Below are positions 30,829 to 39,859 of a stretch of DNA of 64,000 bases, piece after piece. The stretch is from contig JAFTMH010000003.1 of NCBI GenBank assembly GCA_017452445.1, positions 62,001 through 126,000 on the forward strand, in the 5' to 3' direction. Position 1 is the first letter of the stretch; the number at the start of each line of letters is the position of its first letter. The notes beneath the pieces are model-generated. The model searched no databases and was not told where the DNA came from. It saw only the letters and a program-made list of their open reading frames with translations. The position numbers and the translations under genes were made by a program. This DNA comes from Clostridia bacterium. Its GTDB lineage: Bacteria > Bacillota > Clostridia > Christensenellales > UBA1242.

Positions 30829-30834
30829 ATGACT

Positions 30835-33066
30835 ATGGCTTTAGTAGGAACAATCGAAAATATTGTATATAGAAACGATGAAAACGGCTACACTGTTGCA
30901 AACCTTGAAGTTGATGACACTTTGGTTACGGTGGTGGGCAAGTTTATTGATGTCAAAATCGGCTCAATGGTGACTCTCAACGGCAAATATGAAAGGACCA
31001 AATATGGTGTGCAATATGTGTTTGAAAGTTATGAAATCTCAATGCCAAAATCTTTGGAAGGCATCGAAAAATATCTTGGAAGTGGGCTTATCCGTGGGGT
31101 TGGACCAATCACGGCCGGAAAGATTGTTGAAAGATTTGGAAAGGACACATTAGATGTGCTTGAATATACACCACAAAAACTCGCCCTTATCAGTGGCATA
31201 AGCGAAAAGAAGGCGATTGAAATTGGTTTTTCTTTCAAAGAACATAAAGAAGTGCAAAATACGATTATGTTTTTGCAAGGTTTTAACATAACAACAAATA
31301 TGTCTCTTAAAATCTATAATGTTTACAAAGAAAAAACAGCCGAAATTGTGAAAAACAATCCTTATAAGTTGGTTGAAGATATTGACGGAATTGGCTTTTT
31401 GACGGCAGACAAGATTGCTCAAAATGCAGGTATACCAACAGACTCGATGTTTAGAATAAGAGCAGGGCTGATTTATGTGCTTAAAAATTCTTGTGAAAAA
31501 AATGGAAACACTTATTTACCAAAACTTATGCTTTTGGACGAATCTGCCAAAACTTTGGACTTGGATTATGATGAAAACAAAGAAAAGTTTGATGAAGCAT
31601 TTGACAGTTTGACTTTGGACAGAACTGCTGTGACAACTTGGGTGGACAATGTAGAAATTGTTATGCTTTCGAGATATTATTACTACGAAAATTCTATCGC
31701 ACAAAAATTGACTTGGCTTGCAAACTGCCAAAAGGAAGACAACTTTGATGTTTCGGCAGAAGTTGAACTTTTTGAACAACGAAACCAAATTTCGTTGCAC
31801 GAAGAACAAAAAAATGCTGTTGTTGGAGCAATCAACAATGGTGTGTTTGTGATTACTGGTGGACCGGGAACAGGAAAAACCACAATCATCAAATGCATTT
31901 TGGAGATTTTGACTGCACATCAAAAAACCGTTTCTTTGGTCGCACCAACAGGCCGTGCCGCAAAGAGAATGAGTGACAGCACAGGAAGAGAGGCAAAAAC
32001 AATCCACAGATTGTTGGAAGTCAATGCAATTCAATCAGAGCAAAGTTTCTTTGTGCACAACGAGTCAAACCCACTTAAAACTGATGTTGTGATTGTTGAC
32101 GAAGTTTCAATGGTTGATGCCGCACTTATGAGTTCGCTTTTGAAGGCAATGCCAAGAGATTGCAAACTTATTTTAGTGGGAGACAAAGATCAGTTGCCAA
32201 GTGTTGGTGCAGGAAATGTTTTGGCTGACATTTTGGAAAGTGGAACGGTCAAATTCTGTATGCTTAAAAAGATTTTTAGACAAGAAGAAAAGAGTTTGAT
32301 TATCACCAATGCTCACCTTATCAACGAAGGCAAAATGCCAATGATTGACAATACAAGTATGGATTTCTTCTTTGAAAGCAAAAACGATCCAGAAATCATT
32401 AAAAACACAATTTTGGAATTGACAACCGTAAGACTTCCTAAATTTTTGAAGGTTGATGCTCAACAAATTCAAGTGCTTGCACCACTCAAAGCAGGCGTTT
32501 GTGGGATTGAAAACTTAAACAAAGAGTTGCAAGAGCGAATAAATCCACCATCACCAAGCAAAAGACAGACCGAATGTGGACATACAATCTTCCGTGAAGG
32601 CGACAAGGTTATGCAAATGTCAAACAACTATGATTTGGAGTGGAAAAAACACGGCAAATTTGCAGATGAAACCGGCAAAGGTGTTTTCAACGGAGATATT
32701 GGCATTATTCAAACTATTGATCCACAAACTAGCGAAGTGATTGTTGAATTTGAAGATGGAAGAATTTGTCTTTACACAAGACCAGATTTGATTGATTTGT
32801 CACTTTCTTATGCAATCACAATTCACAAAAGTCAGGGGTCGGAATTTGACACAATCATTATCCCTGCAATTTCAGGACCAAGCATCATTTTGACGAGAAA
32901 TCTCATTTACACAGCCGTAACAAGAGCAAAGAAAATGGTTGTTATTGTAGGTGAAAAACAATATTTGCACCGTATGGTTTCAAACAAATATACAGCAACA
33001 AGATTTACTCTTTTGAAGAAACTTCTTGTTGATGCAAACGAAAAAATAAAGAAAATGTTTGATTAA
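30835..33066 (+). CDS. recD2: ATP-dependent RecD2 DNA helicase
   Basis: 5'-3' superfamily 1B helicase found in bacteria lacking RecBC, involved in repair and mismatch-related processes. The 743 residues start with an OB-like domain (MALVGTIENIVYRNDENGYT). Helix-hairpin-helix repeats follow (GSGLIRGVGPITAGKIVERF, IDGIGFLTADKIAQNAGI). Walker A TGGPGTGKTTIIK lies near residue 342, DEVSMVD is Walker B, and motif VI contains ITIHKSQGSEFDT and TAVTRAKK. The start is set at ATG 30835 because the upstream ATG would abut the promoter. Divergent from marR. Confidence 0.95.
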   Translation: MALVGTIENIVYRNDENGYTVANLEVDDTLVTVVGKFIDVKIGSMVTLNGKYERTKYGVQYVFESYEISMPKSLEGIEKYLGSGLIRGVGPITAGKIVERFGKDTLDVLEYTPQKLALISGISEKKAIEIGFSFKEHKEVQNTIMFLQGFNITTNMSLKIYNVYKEKTAEIVKNNPYKLVEDIDGIGFLTADKIAQNAGIPTDSMFRIRAGLIYVLKNSCEKNGNTYLPKLMLLDESAKTLDLDYDENKEKFDEAFDSLTLDRTAVTTWVDNVEIVMLSRYYYYENSIAQKLTWLANCQKEDNFDVSAEVELFEQRNQISLHEEQKNAVVGAINNGVFVITGGPGTGKTTIIKCILEILTAHQKTVSLVAPTGRAAKRMSDSTGREAKTIHRLLEVNAIQSEQSFFVHNESNPLKTDVVIVDEVSMVDAALMSSLLKAMPRDCKLILVGDKDQLPSVGAGNVLADILESGTVKFCMLKKIFRQEEKSLIITNAHLINEGKMPMIDNTSMDFFFESKNDPEIIKNTILELTTVRLPKFLKVDAQQIQVLAPLKAGVCGIENLNKELQERINPPSPSKRQTECGHTIFREGDKVMQMSNNYDLEWKKHGKFADETGKGVFNGDIGIIQTIDPQTSEVIVEFEDGRICLYTRPDLIDLSLSYAITIHKSQGSEFDTIIIPAISGPSIILTRNLIYTAVTRAKKMVVIVGEKQYLHRMVSNKYTATRFTLLKKLLVDANEKIKKMFD

Positions 33067-33095
33067 AAAAGACAGGTTACAAAACCTGTCTTTTT
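33065..33095. terminator. Bidirectional terminator between recD2 and the P-type ATPase
   Basis: AAAAAGACAGGTT and AACCTGTCTTTTT form a long stem around ACAA, between convergent genes. Confidence 0.88.
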
Positions 33096-33098
33096 GTT

Positions 33099-35771
33099 TT
33101 ATTCGTTGTCTTGTTTTGGTTTTTGTGTTGTTGTTTTTCTCGCAGTGGAAGTTGTTTTTCTTTGTGTTGGTTTCTTTGCGGGAGAATCTTCAAACATTGA
33201 GATTTGATCTCCTGTCTTTACTTCTTCTGTTTCTTGTGATGTTTCTGTCACTGTTGGAGAAGAATTTACTTGAAGTGTTCCACCGACTCCAATTGCATTT
33301 TCACCATCAAACTCATTTGACATCTTTTTCCAAAGTTTTTTTGCTTTAGTTTCAGGCATATCCTTCTTCTTTTCAGGAGAGGCAGCTTTTCGTTTTTTAG
33401 CCCACTCTTTTATATAGAATATCAATGCTACTGTCATTGCCGAACACAAAACTAATGTTGCGGCTGTTGTCAAAACTGGGAATGAGAATGATGAAATTGA
33501 GAAGAATTTTGCAAATCCACTCAAAGCACAGGCGATAAGCCCTGCGGAAATTGTTACACAAATTGTGCGAAGCCAGTTGAGTGGCCAGCATACCCAAACA
33601 AGGTTTACAAAACCAATTGCTGTGAGCAAGAGAGTGCAAAGAGATGTAAATTCGCCACCAGAAAGTGTTGTTGTGTTTTCGTGCAAAATCACCACAATAA
33701 GAATGTTTATAAACATCAACATTGCACAAGGGATTGATTTTTTCAAGACCTGTGGTATAAAGTTTCCTCGGATCAGTGCCTTGTTTGGCTGGAAGGTCAG
33801 GATAAACGAAGGGACACCAATTACAAACATTTCCAAAATAAGCATTTGTTTTGGAGTAAATGGATACGAAATTCGTAACAGCAATGTGGTTGCACAAAGC
33901 ATAATCGTAAACAGAGTTTTCATCAAATACAAAACAGATGAGTGTTGAACATTGTTTACAATTTGTCTGCCTTCTCTTACGATCGAAGGAAGTGCTGAGA
34001 AGTTGCTTTGCAACAACACAAGGTGAGAAACATTTCTTGCCACTTCGCTTCCGTCAGCCATAGCGATTGAGCAGTTTGCTTCTTTAAGTGCGAGAGTGTC
34101 GTTTACACCATCGCCAGTCATCGCAACAACTTTGCCTTGGGTTTTGAGTGTTTTGATGATTGTGTGTTTTTGTTCTGGAGTTACACGGCCAAAAACTGTG
34201 AAGTTTTCAGCAATCTTTGCAACTTCTTGCAAACTCATATTTTCGAGTGAAATATATTTGTCATAATTTTCGATGCCAACTCTTTTTGCAATCTTTGAAA
34301 CTGTGATTGCATCATCACCAGAGATGATTTTGACATCAACATTGTTTTCCTTAAACCAAGCAATTGTTTCAACAGCATCTTTTCTGATGTGGTCTTCCAA
34401 CACGAAGAATGCCAAAAGTTTGCCCTGCTTGCCAGCAGATTTTTCTGTGTAAGGATTGTTGTCTTCAACAAATGCGATTACACGATAACCTTGTTCCATA
34501 TATTGGGTCATAATTTGTTTCTGTTTTGCAGAAATGGTGCATTTGATAAAACCAGGTGCACCAATGTAATAAGTTTTTCCATTTTTTAAGGTTGTGGCAC
34601 TGTATTTTCTTTGAGATGAAAATTCGATCACTTCCTTAACTTCGCTTGTCAATTCTTTTCCAAAATGTTCGATAAGTGCAACGCTTGTGGCATTTGTTGT
34701 TTTTTGATTTGAAAGAATGACTTTCATTGTTTCTTCAACTTGAGAAAGTTGGGTGCCAGGTTGAAGGTTGATTTCAACAACTTTCATTGTTCCGTCTGTG
34801 ATTGTGCCTGTTTTGTCAAGGCAAAGCACATTTGCTCTGGCCAACATTTCAATTGAATAGATGTTTTTTACAAGGGTTTTCTTTCTTGCAAGTTTCATAA
34901 CCCCAACGGACAATCCAACAGTGATGAGCAAATACATACCTGATGGGATCATTCCGGTAAGAGCACCACTTGTGCTGGTGATAGATTCACCAATACCAGC
35001 GCCAGCAATGAAGAATTCTTTGCAGAATGTCAAAACTCCAATAGGGATCAAAATCAAAAGGATAATCTTGATCAAACTGTTCAAATCCTTGAAAAGGTTT
35101 GAAGTTTGAGGTTTGAAATCTTTTGTTCTTTCGGCAACTGTTTGAATGTAGTTGTTTTTGCCGACTTTGTCAACTCTTGCATAACAAAGTCCCGAAACCA
35201 AGAAACTGCCTGCAAGCAAAACATCGCCCGGATTTTTTTTGATAAGGTTGGACTCGCCAGTCAACAAACTTTCATTTGCCTCAACCACACCTTCAATAAT
35301 GATGCAGTCAGATGGGATTTGATTTCCGTTTTCCAAAATGATGATGTCGTCCAAAAGCAAATCTTCGCCACGGACTTCTGATTGTATGCCTGCTCTGACA
35401 ACTTTTATTTTTGGAGCAGTCACCATCGAAAGTTTTTCGACAGCAATTTTTGCTTTGATTTCTTGAAAAATTGAAATTGCAGTGTTTGCAATGACTACAA
35501 ACAAGAAGAGCAAATCTCCCCAAGCACCAACACACATCAACGCAACTGCAATTGTAAGCCAAATCAAGTTGAATATTGTGAATGTGTTTTTGCAGATGAT
35601 TGACAGATAAGAATTTGAGGTTTTTATCTTGGTATCGTTCATCAAAAGGTGCTCAACTCTTTCGTTGATTTGTTCTTCAGAAAGACCATGTTCTTTGTCT
35701 GTTTGATATCTGACAATAGGAAAGTCTTGTTCTATTTGTTTTTTCTTTTTTGTCTTTTTAATCTTCTTCAT
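33099..35771 (-). CDS. Cation-translocating P-type ATPase (P2-like)
   Basis: An 890-residue ion pump. It shows the actuator loop LLTGESNLI, phosphorylation site LCLDKTGTITDGT (Asp near residue 318), nucleotide-binding KYSATTLKNG, and hinge AMTGDGVNDTLALKEANCSIAMADG, with about ten helices. It is like the CtpE/Ca2+-type group. In M4, where P2 pumps have PEGL, this protein reads IPSGMYLL, so a key acidic ligand is replaced by Ser and ion choice is uncertain. The last 90 residues are a disordered, Thr/Lys/Gln-rich tail (KPTQRKTTSTARKTTTQK) not usual in the family. There is no clear ribosome site (AAGAG only). Confidence 0.88.
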   Translation of the reverse strand: MKKIKKTKKKKQIEQDFPIVRYQTDKEHGLSEEQINERVEHLLMNDTKIKTSNSYLSIICKNTFTIFNLIWLTIAVALMCVGAWGDLLFLFVVIANTAISIFQEIKAKIAVEKLSMVTAPKIKVVRAGIQSEVRGEDLLLDDIIILENGNQIPSDCIIIEGVVEANESLLTGESNLIKKNPGDVLLAGSFLVSGLCYARVDKVGKNNYIQTVAERTKDFKPQTSNLFKDLNSLIKIILLILIPIGVLTFCKEFFIAGAGIGESITSTSGALTGMIPSGMYLLITVGLSVGVMKLARKKTLVKNIYSIEMLARANVLCLDKTGTITDGTMKVVEINLQPGTQLSQVEETMKVILSNQKTTNATSVALIEHFGKELTSEVKEVIEFSSQRKYSATTLKNGKTYYIGAPGFIKCTISAKQKQIMTQYMEQGYRVIAFVEDNNPYTEKSAGKQGKLLAFFVLEDHIRKDAVETIAWFKENNVDVKIISGDDAITVSKIAKRVGIENYDKYISLENMSLQEVAKIAENFTVFGRVTPEQKHTIIKTLKTQGKVVAMTGDGVNDTLALKEANCSIAMADGSEVARNVSHLVLLQSNFSALPSIVREGRQIVNNVQHSSVLYLMKTLFTIMLCATTLLLRISYPFTPKQMLILEMFVIGVPSFILTFQPNKALIRGNFIPQVLKKSIPCAMLMFINILIVVILHENTTTLSGGEFTSLCTLLLTAIGFVNLVWVCWPLNWLRTICVTISAGLIACALSGFAKFFSISSFSFPVLTTAATLVLCSAMTVALIFYIKEWAKKRKAASPEKKKDMPETKAKKLWKKMSNEFDGENAIGVGGTLQVNSSPTVTETSQETEEVKTGDQISMFEDSPAKKPTQRKTTSTARKTTTQKPKQDNE

Positions 35772-35886
35772 ATTTACGCTCTTAATATTATCGACTTTTG
35801 TTTTTAGTTGTAATACACTTTAATAATATTAAATTTTTGTCCATTTTGTCAAATATATTTGACTTTTTAAACGCATTTAATTATCT

Positions 35887-35909
35887 TATAATTAACGACA
35901 TTTGTGGGA
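35887..35909 (+). promoter_or_regulatory. -10 box and ribosome site of cca
   Basis: TATAAT (35887-35892) and GGGAG (35905-35909), the latter 7 nt before ATG 35917. The site favours this start over an in-frame GTG at 35902. Confidence 0.55.
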
Positions 35910-35916
35910 GCAAGAG

Positions 35917-37146
35917 ATGTTTATTCAAATTTCTGACAACTTAAAACAACTTTCGACATTTTTTCCAGAAAATTTGTATATTGTTGGGGGATATGTTCGC
36001 AACAAACTGATGGGGATTGACGAAAGTGATGTTGACATAACAAGCAGTGTTGACATTGAAGAAGTTTCAAAAAGATTGAAAGAAAGTCAATTTTCAGTCA
36101 AAATCAAGAGTTTAAAGTTTGGTTCGCTTTTGATAAGCAAAGATGGCGAAGAATATGAATATACCGTTTTTAGAAAAGACATCTACGAAGACGATGGCAG
36201 ACATGCCCCAACAAGGGTAGAACGCACTGACAGCATTGTTGTTGACTCAAATCGCAGAGATTTTGCAATCAATGCGATTTATTACAACATAAACAAAGAC
36301 GAAATTGTTGACATTCACCATGGTATGGTGGACTTGTTTCAAAGGATAATTCGTTGTGACAAACCTGATGAAGTTTTGAAATATGACGGCGAACGCATCT
36401 TGAGAATGGTGCGCATTGCTGGCGAACTTGATTTTAGGATTGACAAACAAACGCTTGTTTGTGCCGAAAAATATGCCAGCAACATAAAGTCAATTTCTGG
36501 AAATCGAAAGAAGTTGGAAATCGAAAAAATTTTGCATTGTGACAAGCGTTACAATCTCAACAAGGGCAGTTTAAAAAGAGCGCTTGGCTTGCTCAACAAA
36601 TTGAATGTTTGGCAATATTTTGGTTTGAAAGAGAAAAAAGTTAAATACCAAATGGTTTACAAAGTTGAAAACCGTATGCTAGGACTTTTGATTGACATTG
36701 TTGACACAGAGCAACCTGCTTGCTTGCAAGCATTTCTTGAAAAATGGCTTTCAAAACAAATGGGGCTTGAAGATGAAGTTTTGAGTCAATATATCAAATA
36801 TCTTTCAGGATATTACCATGCTTTGGAAGGCATGAAAAACAAAGAGTATTTCTTTAGATATTTTGATGATTGGAATTGCATTTGCCCATTGCTTGCAGGC
36901 AAGTCAAAGAGAATTCAAAACAAATATAATTTCTTTTACAAATATATTATCGAACATAAGTTGCTGATCAAGGTTGAAGATCTCAAGATTGACGAATTAG
37001 TCATCAAAAAGTCTTTTCCAAAAATTGATCCAAGAAGTTATGGCAGAATTTTGACAAATTTGTTGAGCAAAGTTTTTGATGGAAAATTGCAAAATCAAAA
37101 AGCAAGTTTGTTGAATGAAATAAAGAAAAACCTTCAAAATTACTGA
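35917..37146 (+). CDS. cca: CCA tRNA nucleotidyltransferase (class II)
   Basis: Adds or repairs the 3' CCA of tRNAs. The 409 residues open with the polymerase head LYIVGGYVRNKLMG followed by DESDVDITSS (catalytic Asp pair). RRDFAINAIYYN is the base-recognition region, DEVLKYDGERILRMVRIAGE the neck, and helical body and tail domains follow. Class II poly(A) polymerases share the head, so substrate is inferred from size and the Gram-positive context. The tRNA-Glu gene in this window already encodes CCA, so here the enzyme may be mainly for repair or for other tRNAs. Confidence 0.85.
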   Translation: MFIQISDNLKQLSTFFPENLYIVGGYVRNKLMGIDESDVDITSSVDIEEVSKRLKESQFSVKIKSLKFGSLLISKDGEEYEYTVFRKDIYEDDGRHAPTRVERTDSIVVDSNRRDFAINAIYYNINKDEIVDIHHGMVDLFQRIIRCDKPDEVLKYDGERILRMVRIAGELDFRIDKQTLVCAEKYASNIKSISGNRKKLEIEKILHCDKRYNLNKGSLKRALGLLNKLNVWQYFGLKEKKVKYQMVYKVENRMLGLLIDIVDTEQPACLQAFLEKWLSKQMGLEDEVLSQYIKYLSGYYHALEGMKNKEYFFRYFDDWNCICPLLAGKSKRIQNKYNFFYKYIIEHKLLIKVEDLKIDELVIKKSFPKIDPRSYGRILTNLLSKVFDGKLQNQKASLLNEIKKNLQNY

Positions 37147-37175
37147 TTTTTTGCGAAATTTCAGTAATTTTTTTA
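37139..37175 (+). terminator. Terminator after cca
   Basis: AATTACTGA and TCAGTAATT pair around a 14-nt loop, followed by seven T. The arm overlaps the stop codon. Confidence 0.8.
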
Positions 37176-37203
37176 TGCTTAAAATATTTTTTTGTTTATG
37201 TTG

Positions 37204-37209
37204 CATAAT
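37204..37209 (+). promoter_or_regulatory. -10-like box of vanW, predicted leaderless start
   Basis: CATAAT, 6 nt before ATG 37216, in the context TTGCATAATAGCAATATG. The DUF421 gene has an almost identical start context (TTGCATAATACAAATATG). No clear -35 is seen. Confidence 0.45.
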
Positions 37210-37215
37210 AGCAAT

Positions 37216-38733
37216 ATGAAAAAAGAAAAAACGAAAAAGAGAAAAAGTGGATTTGTTTGGTTTATGTCTGTGATGGCATTGTCTGTAGCACTTTTGTTGG
37301 TGTGTCAGTTTGTTTTTGCGACAAATGTTTCTGCAGATGAAAAGTTTTTTGACAACATCAAAATCAACGGTCTTGATGTTGGGGGAATGTCTGTTGCAGA
37401 AGCCGAAAATGTTGTGCTTACTGATATGTTAAACAACAAGAAAGAAGTGGAATTGATGCTTGTTTCAAATGATAAAGAGTGGCTTTTGAATGGCAACGAT
37501 TTTGAAGTTTGCAACAACATTGGAAACGAAATTGTCAAGGCATCAAAATATGGCAGAGATGGAAACTATTTTCAAAACAAACAGATAAGAAAAGAGCTTG
37601 AAAGCAACGGAAAAGAGTTTCAAATTTCTTATAAAAATGTTTTTTCAAACTTTGAAGAAAAAATTGAAGAGATAATCGCTGAAGTTGAGCAAGAGGCAAT
37701 AGAAGCAAAACTTGTTTTTCAGCCAAACGAGCAAGAAACTTTTGTTGTTGATGAAGGACAAAACGAAATTATTGTAGATAGACAACTTTTGTTTGAAAAA
37801 ATTGAAGATGCGCTTGCAAAAGGTGGTGAAGCCCAGATAGAAATTCCAATTGTTGAGATAAAATCAACGCAAGACATAGAAAGTTTGAAAAACAGCGTTG
37901 TCAAAAGATCTGCGTTTTCAACAAATTACGAAAAAAGTTCGCCAGATCGAAAGCATAATGTGCGTTTGGCACTTGAAAAGTTTAATGGACTTGTTGTTGA
38001 AAGCGGACAAAAAGTGTCCTTCAATGAAATTACAGGGGCTAGAAGCGAAAAAGAAGGATACAAAAACGCAAACATAATTGTTGGTGGAGTTTACACAAGT
38101 GGCGTTGGGGGTGGTGTTTGTCAGGTTTCAAGCACATTGTTTAACGCTTTGCTTATTGCAGATGTCGATGTTTTGCAATCTTACCATCACACTTTGCCAG
38201 CATCGTATGTGCCATTATCATTTGATGCGATGGTGAGTGGGGATTATGCCGATTTGGTTTTTCAAAACAATCTTGAAACCCCTATCTATATAAAAACGTT
38301 TGCTGACGAGAAGCAAATTTATGTTGAAATTTATGGTGAAAAGTTTGATGATGGGCTTGAAATTAAAACAAAAACCCAACTTGTTAAGATTTTGCCACAT
38401 GGTGGAGATCAAATAGTGGCTGATTTGAAAGGTGATTATCAAAACAAAGTGCTTTACAAGGGCGAATACTATAGAGTTAAGTATCCAAAAGAGGGATATG
38501 AAAGCAAAGCAATAGTGCAATATTATCAAAATGGAGAATTGAAGCAAGAAAAAGAGATAAGGCATGACTTTTATCAGCCTCAAAACGGAATTGTTGTGGA
38601 AGGTGTTGAAGATGTTGCAGAAGGAATGGAGGTGCCAGCTAGCGAAATTTTGATTATTGGGCCTCAAAAAGTGACAAAAGAAAGGGAAGAAGCTCTCAGA
38701 AACAAATTGCAACAGTCAAATTTGGCAAATTAA
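37216..38733 (+). CDS. VanW-family membrane-anchored protein
   Basis: A 505-residue surface protein. It has an N-terminal cytosolic Lys-rich tip, one transmembrane helix (GFVWFMSVMALSVALLLVCQF), an extracellular region with PGBD-like repeats (INGLDVGGMSVAEAENVVL), the VanW domain and a C-terminal G5-like segment. VanW signatures are KVSFNEITG, ARSEKEGYKNANIIVGG, GVGGGVCQVSSTLFNA and SYHHTLPASYVP. VanW proteins are widespread in Firmicutes and linked to glycopeptide-resistance clusters, but their activity is unsettled. ATG 37216 is chosen on the -10 spacing. No van genes are nearby. Confidence 0.9.
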   Translation: MKKEKTKKRKSGFVWFMSVMALSVALLLVCQFVFATNVSADEKFFDNIKINGLDVGGMSVAEAENVVLTDMLNNKKEVELMLVSNDKEWLLNGNDFEVCNNIGNEIVKASKYGRDGNYFQNKQIRKELESNGKEFQISYKNVFSNFEEKIEEIIAEVEQEAIEAKLVFQPNEQETFVVDEGQNEIIVDRQLLFEKIEDALAKGGEAQIEIPIVEIKSTQDIESLKNSVVKRSAFSTNYEKSSPDRKHNVRLALEKFNGLVVESGQKVSFNEITGARSEKEGYKNANIIVGGVYTSGVGGGVCQVSSTLFNALLIADVDVLQSYHHTLPASYVPLSFDAMVSGDYADLVFQNNLETPIYIKTFADEKQIYVEIYGEKFDDGLEIKTKTQLVKILPHGGDQIVADLKGDYQNKVLYKGEYYRVKYPKEGYESKAIVQYYQNGELKQEKEIRHDFYQPQNGIVVEGVEDVAEGMEVPASEILIIGPQKVTKEREEALRNKLQQSNLAN

Positions 38734-38754
38734 ATTGAAAAATGTTGAATTTTG

Positions 38755-38784
38755 TTTAGAAAAAACTTAAATTTTGAATATAAT
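38755..38784 (+). promoter_or_regulatory. Promoter of the VTT/DedA gene, predicted leaderless start
   Basis: TTTAGA (38755-38760), 18 nt, TATAAT (38779-38784), 6 nt, ATG. No ribosome site. Confidence 0.65.
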
Positions 38785-38790
38785 TGAATT

Positions 38791-39651
38791 ATGAAACAAA
38801 ACAAAGAGAAAAAACAACTCACAAAAAAGCAAAAGATAATCAGATCAATCATTGTTTGCACATGTTTGGTTGGTTTTTTTGCCTTGCTTTATGGAATCCT
38901 TGTTTGGACCGGTGTGTGGGAAAAGGTAAACTCTGTTGAAAAAGTGCGAACTCTCATCTTGTCGCTTGGATTTTGGGGTAGATTGGTGTTTGTGTTGTTG
39001 CAGTTTTTGCAAGTCACATTTGTCCCTATCCCATCAACAGTCACAACTCTTGCTGGGGTTTTGATTTATGGGCCTCTGGAGGCTGCACTTTTAAGTTTGT
39101 CAGGATTGTTTGTTGGCAGTTGCGTAGCGTTTGCTCTTGGCAAATATTGTGGCAAAAAACTGGTTGTCTTTATGGTTGGCGAAGAAACTTGCAACAAATG
39201 GGCAAACTTTTTGTATAATGCAAAATATTCGTTTGTGCTTATGATGATTATGCCATTCTTTCCAGATGATGTTTTGTGTTTGGTCGCAGGCCTTACACCA
39301 ATGAGTTGGCCGTTTTTTGTGATAACAAATTTTGTTGCAAGGCCAATTGGTGTGTTTGTCACCTGTTATTTTGGTGGTGGATATATCATACCTTACAAAG
39401 GTTGGGGACTTGCAGTGTGGGCAGTGGTGATTGTTGTTGCAGCAGCGCTTTTGTATTTGTCAGTCAAATATCGCAAACAAATCGAAGAGTGGCTTTTGAA
39501 AACTTTTGCGAAAAAGAAGTATGGTCAACTTATGGCAAAACAACAAAACGAAATTGCAACAGTTGACAACTTTGAAATTGTTGTTATGAAAGAAATAAAA
39601 AAATATTGCAAAAATAATCGAAAAAATCTTGCAAAAATAAATAAAAAATAA
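38791..39651 (+). CDS. TVP38/TMEM64 (VTT, DedA-like) membrane protein
   Basis: A 286-residue polytopic protein with a Lys-rich cytosolic N-terminus and about six hydrophobic segments. The VTT domain core appears as FVPIPSTVTTLAGVLIYGPL, LSGLFVGSCVAFALGKYCGK and MMIMPFFPDDVLCLVAGLTP, with the re-entrant Pro/Asp-containing loop. DedA/VTT proteins act as lipid scramblases or carriers, including for undecaprenyl phosphate in some bacteria. A Lys/Asn-rich C-terminal tail runs into the AT-rich repeat region. Leaderless start predicted. Confidence 0.88.
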   Translation: MKQNKEKKQLTKKQKIIRSIIVCTCLVGFFALLYGILVWTGVWEKVNSVEKVRTLILSLGFWGRLVFVLLQFLQVTFVPIPSTVTTLAGVLIYGPLEAALLSLSGLFVGSCVAFALGKYCGKKLVVFMVGEETCNKWANFLYNAKYSFVLMMIMPFFPDDVLCLVAGLTPMSWPFFVITNFVARPIGVFVTCYFGGGYIIPYKGWGLAVWAVVIVVAAALLYLSVKYRKQIEEWLLKTFAKKKYGQLMAKQQNEIATVDNFEIVVMKEIKKYCKNNRKNLAKINKK

Positions 39652-39654
39652 ACA

Positions 39655-39703
39655 AAGAAAAATAATTTAAAATAATTAAAAATAATTAAAAATAATTAAA
39701 AAT
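39655..39703. repeat. AT-rich tandem repeat, unit AAAAATAATT
   Basis: About four near-identical 10-nt units (AAAAATAATT) follow the stop of the VTT gene directly. Below them lies a terminator and then another 120 nt of nearly pure A/T before the SpoVB-like gene. Confidence 0.65.
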
Positions 39704-39727
39704 AGGCAAAAATGCCTATTTTTTGTT
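39696..39727 (+). terminator. Terminator after the VTT gene
   Basis: AAATAGGCA and TGCCTATTT pair around AAAA, followed by T residues. Confidence 0.8.
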
Positions 39728-39820
39728 GTTTTTTGATATTTTTTTTAATAAAAAATTAATTTATTTTTAATTTATTTGATTTTTTAATATTTTTTTTATT
39801 TATTTTCAATTTTTTAAAAA

Positions 39821-39850
39821 TTGTAATATCAAAAGTGACAATTTTATAAA
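39821..39850 (+). promoter_or_regulatory. Promoter of the SpoVB-like gene, short or absent leader
   Basis: TTGTAA (39821-39826), 18 nt, TATAAA (39845-39850), 9 nt, ATG 39860. No ribosome site. Confidence 0.5.
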
Positions 39851-39859
39851 TTATTGTAT

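Noticed and set aside
39655-39703. Possible CRISPR-like repeats
   Set aside because: The units are directly adjacent 10-mers of A and T without spacers, and no cas genes are present.
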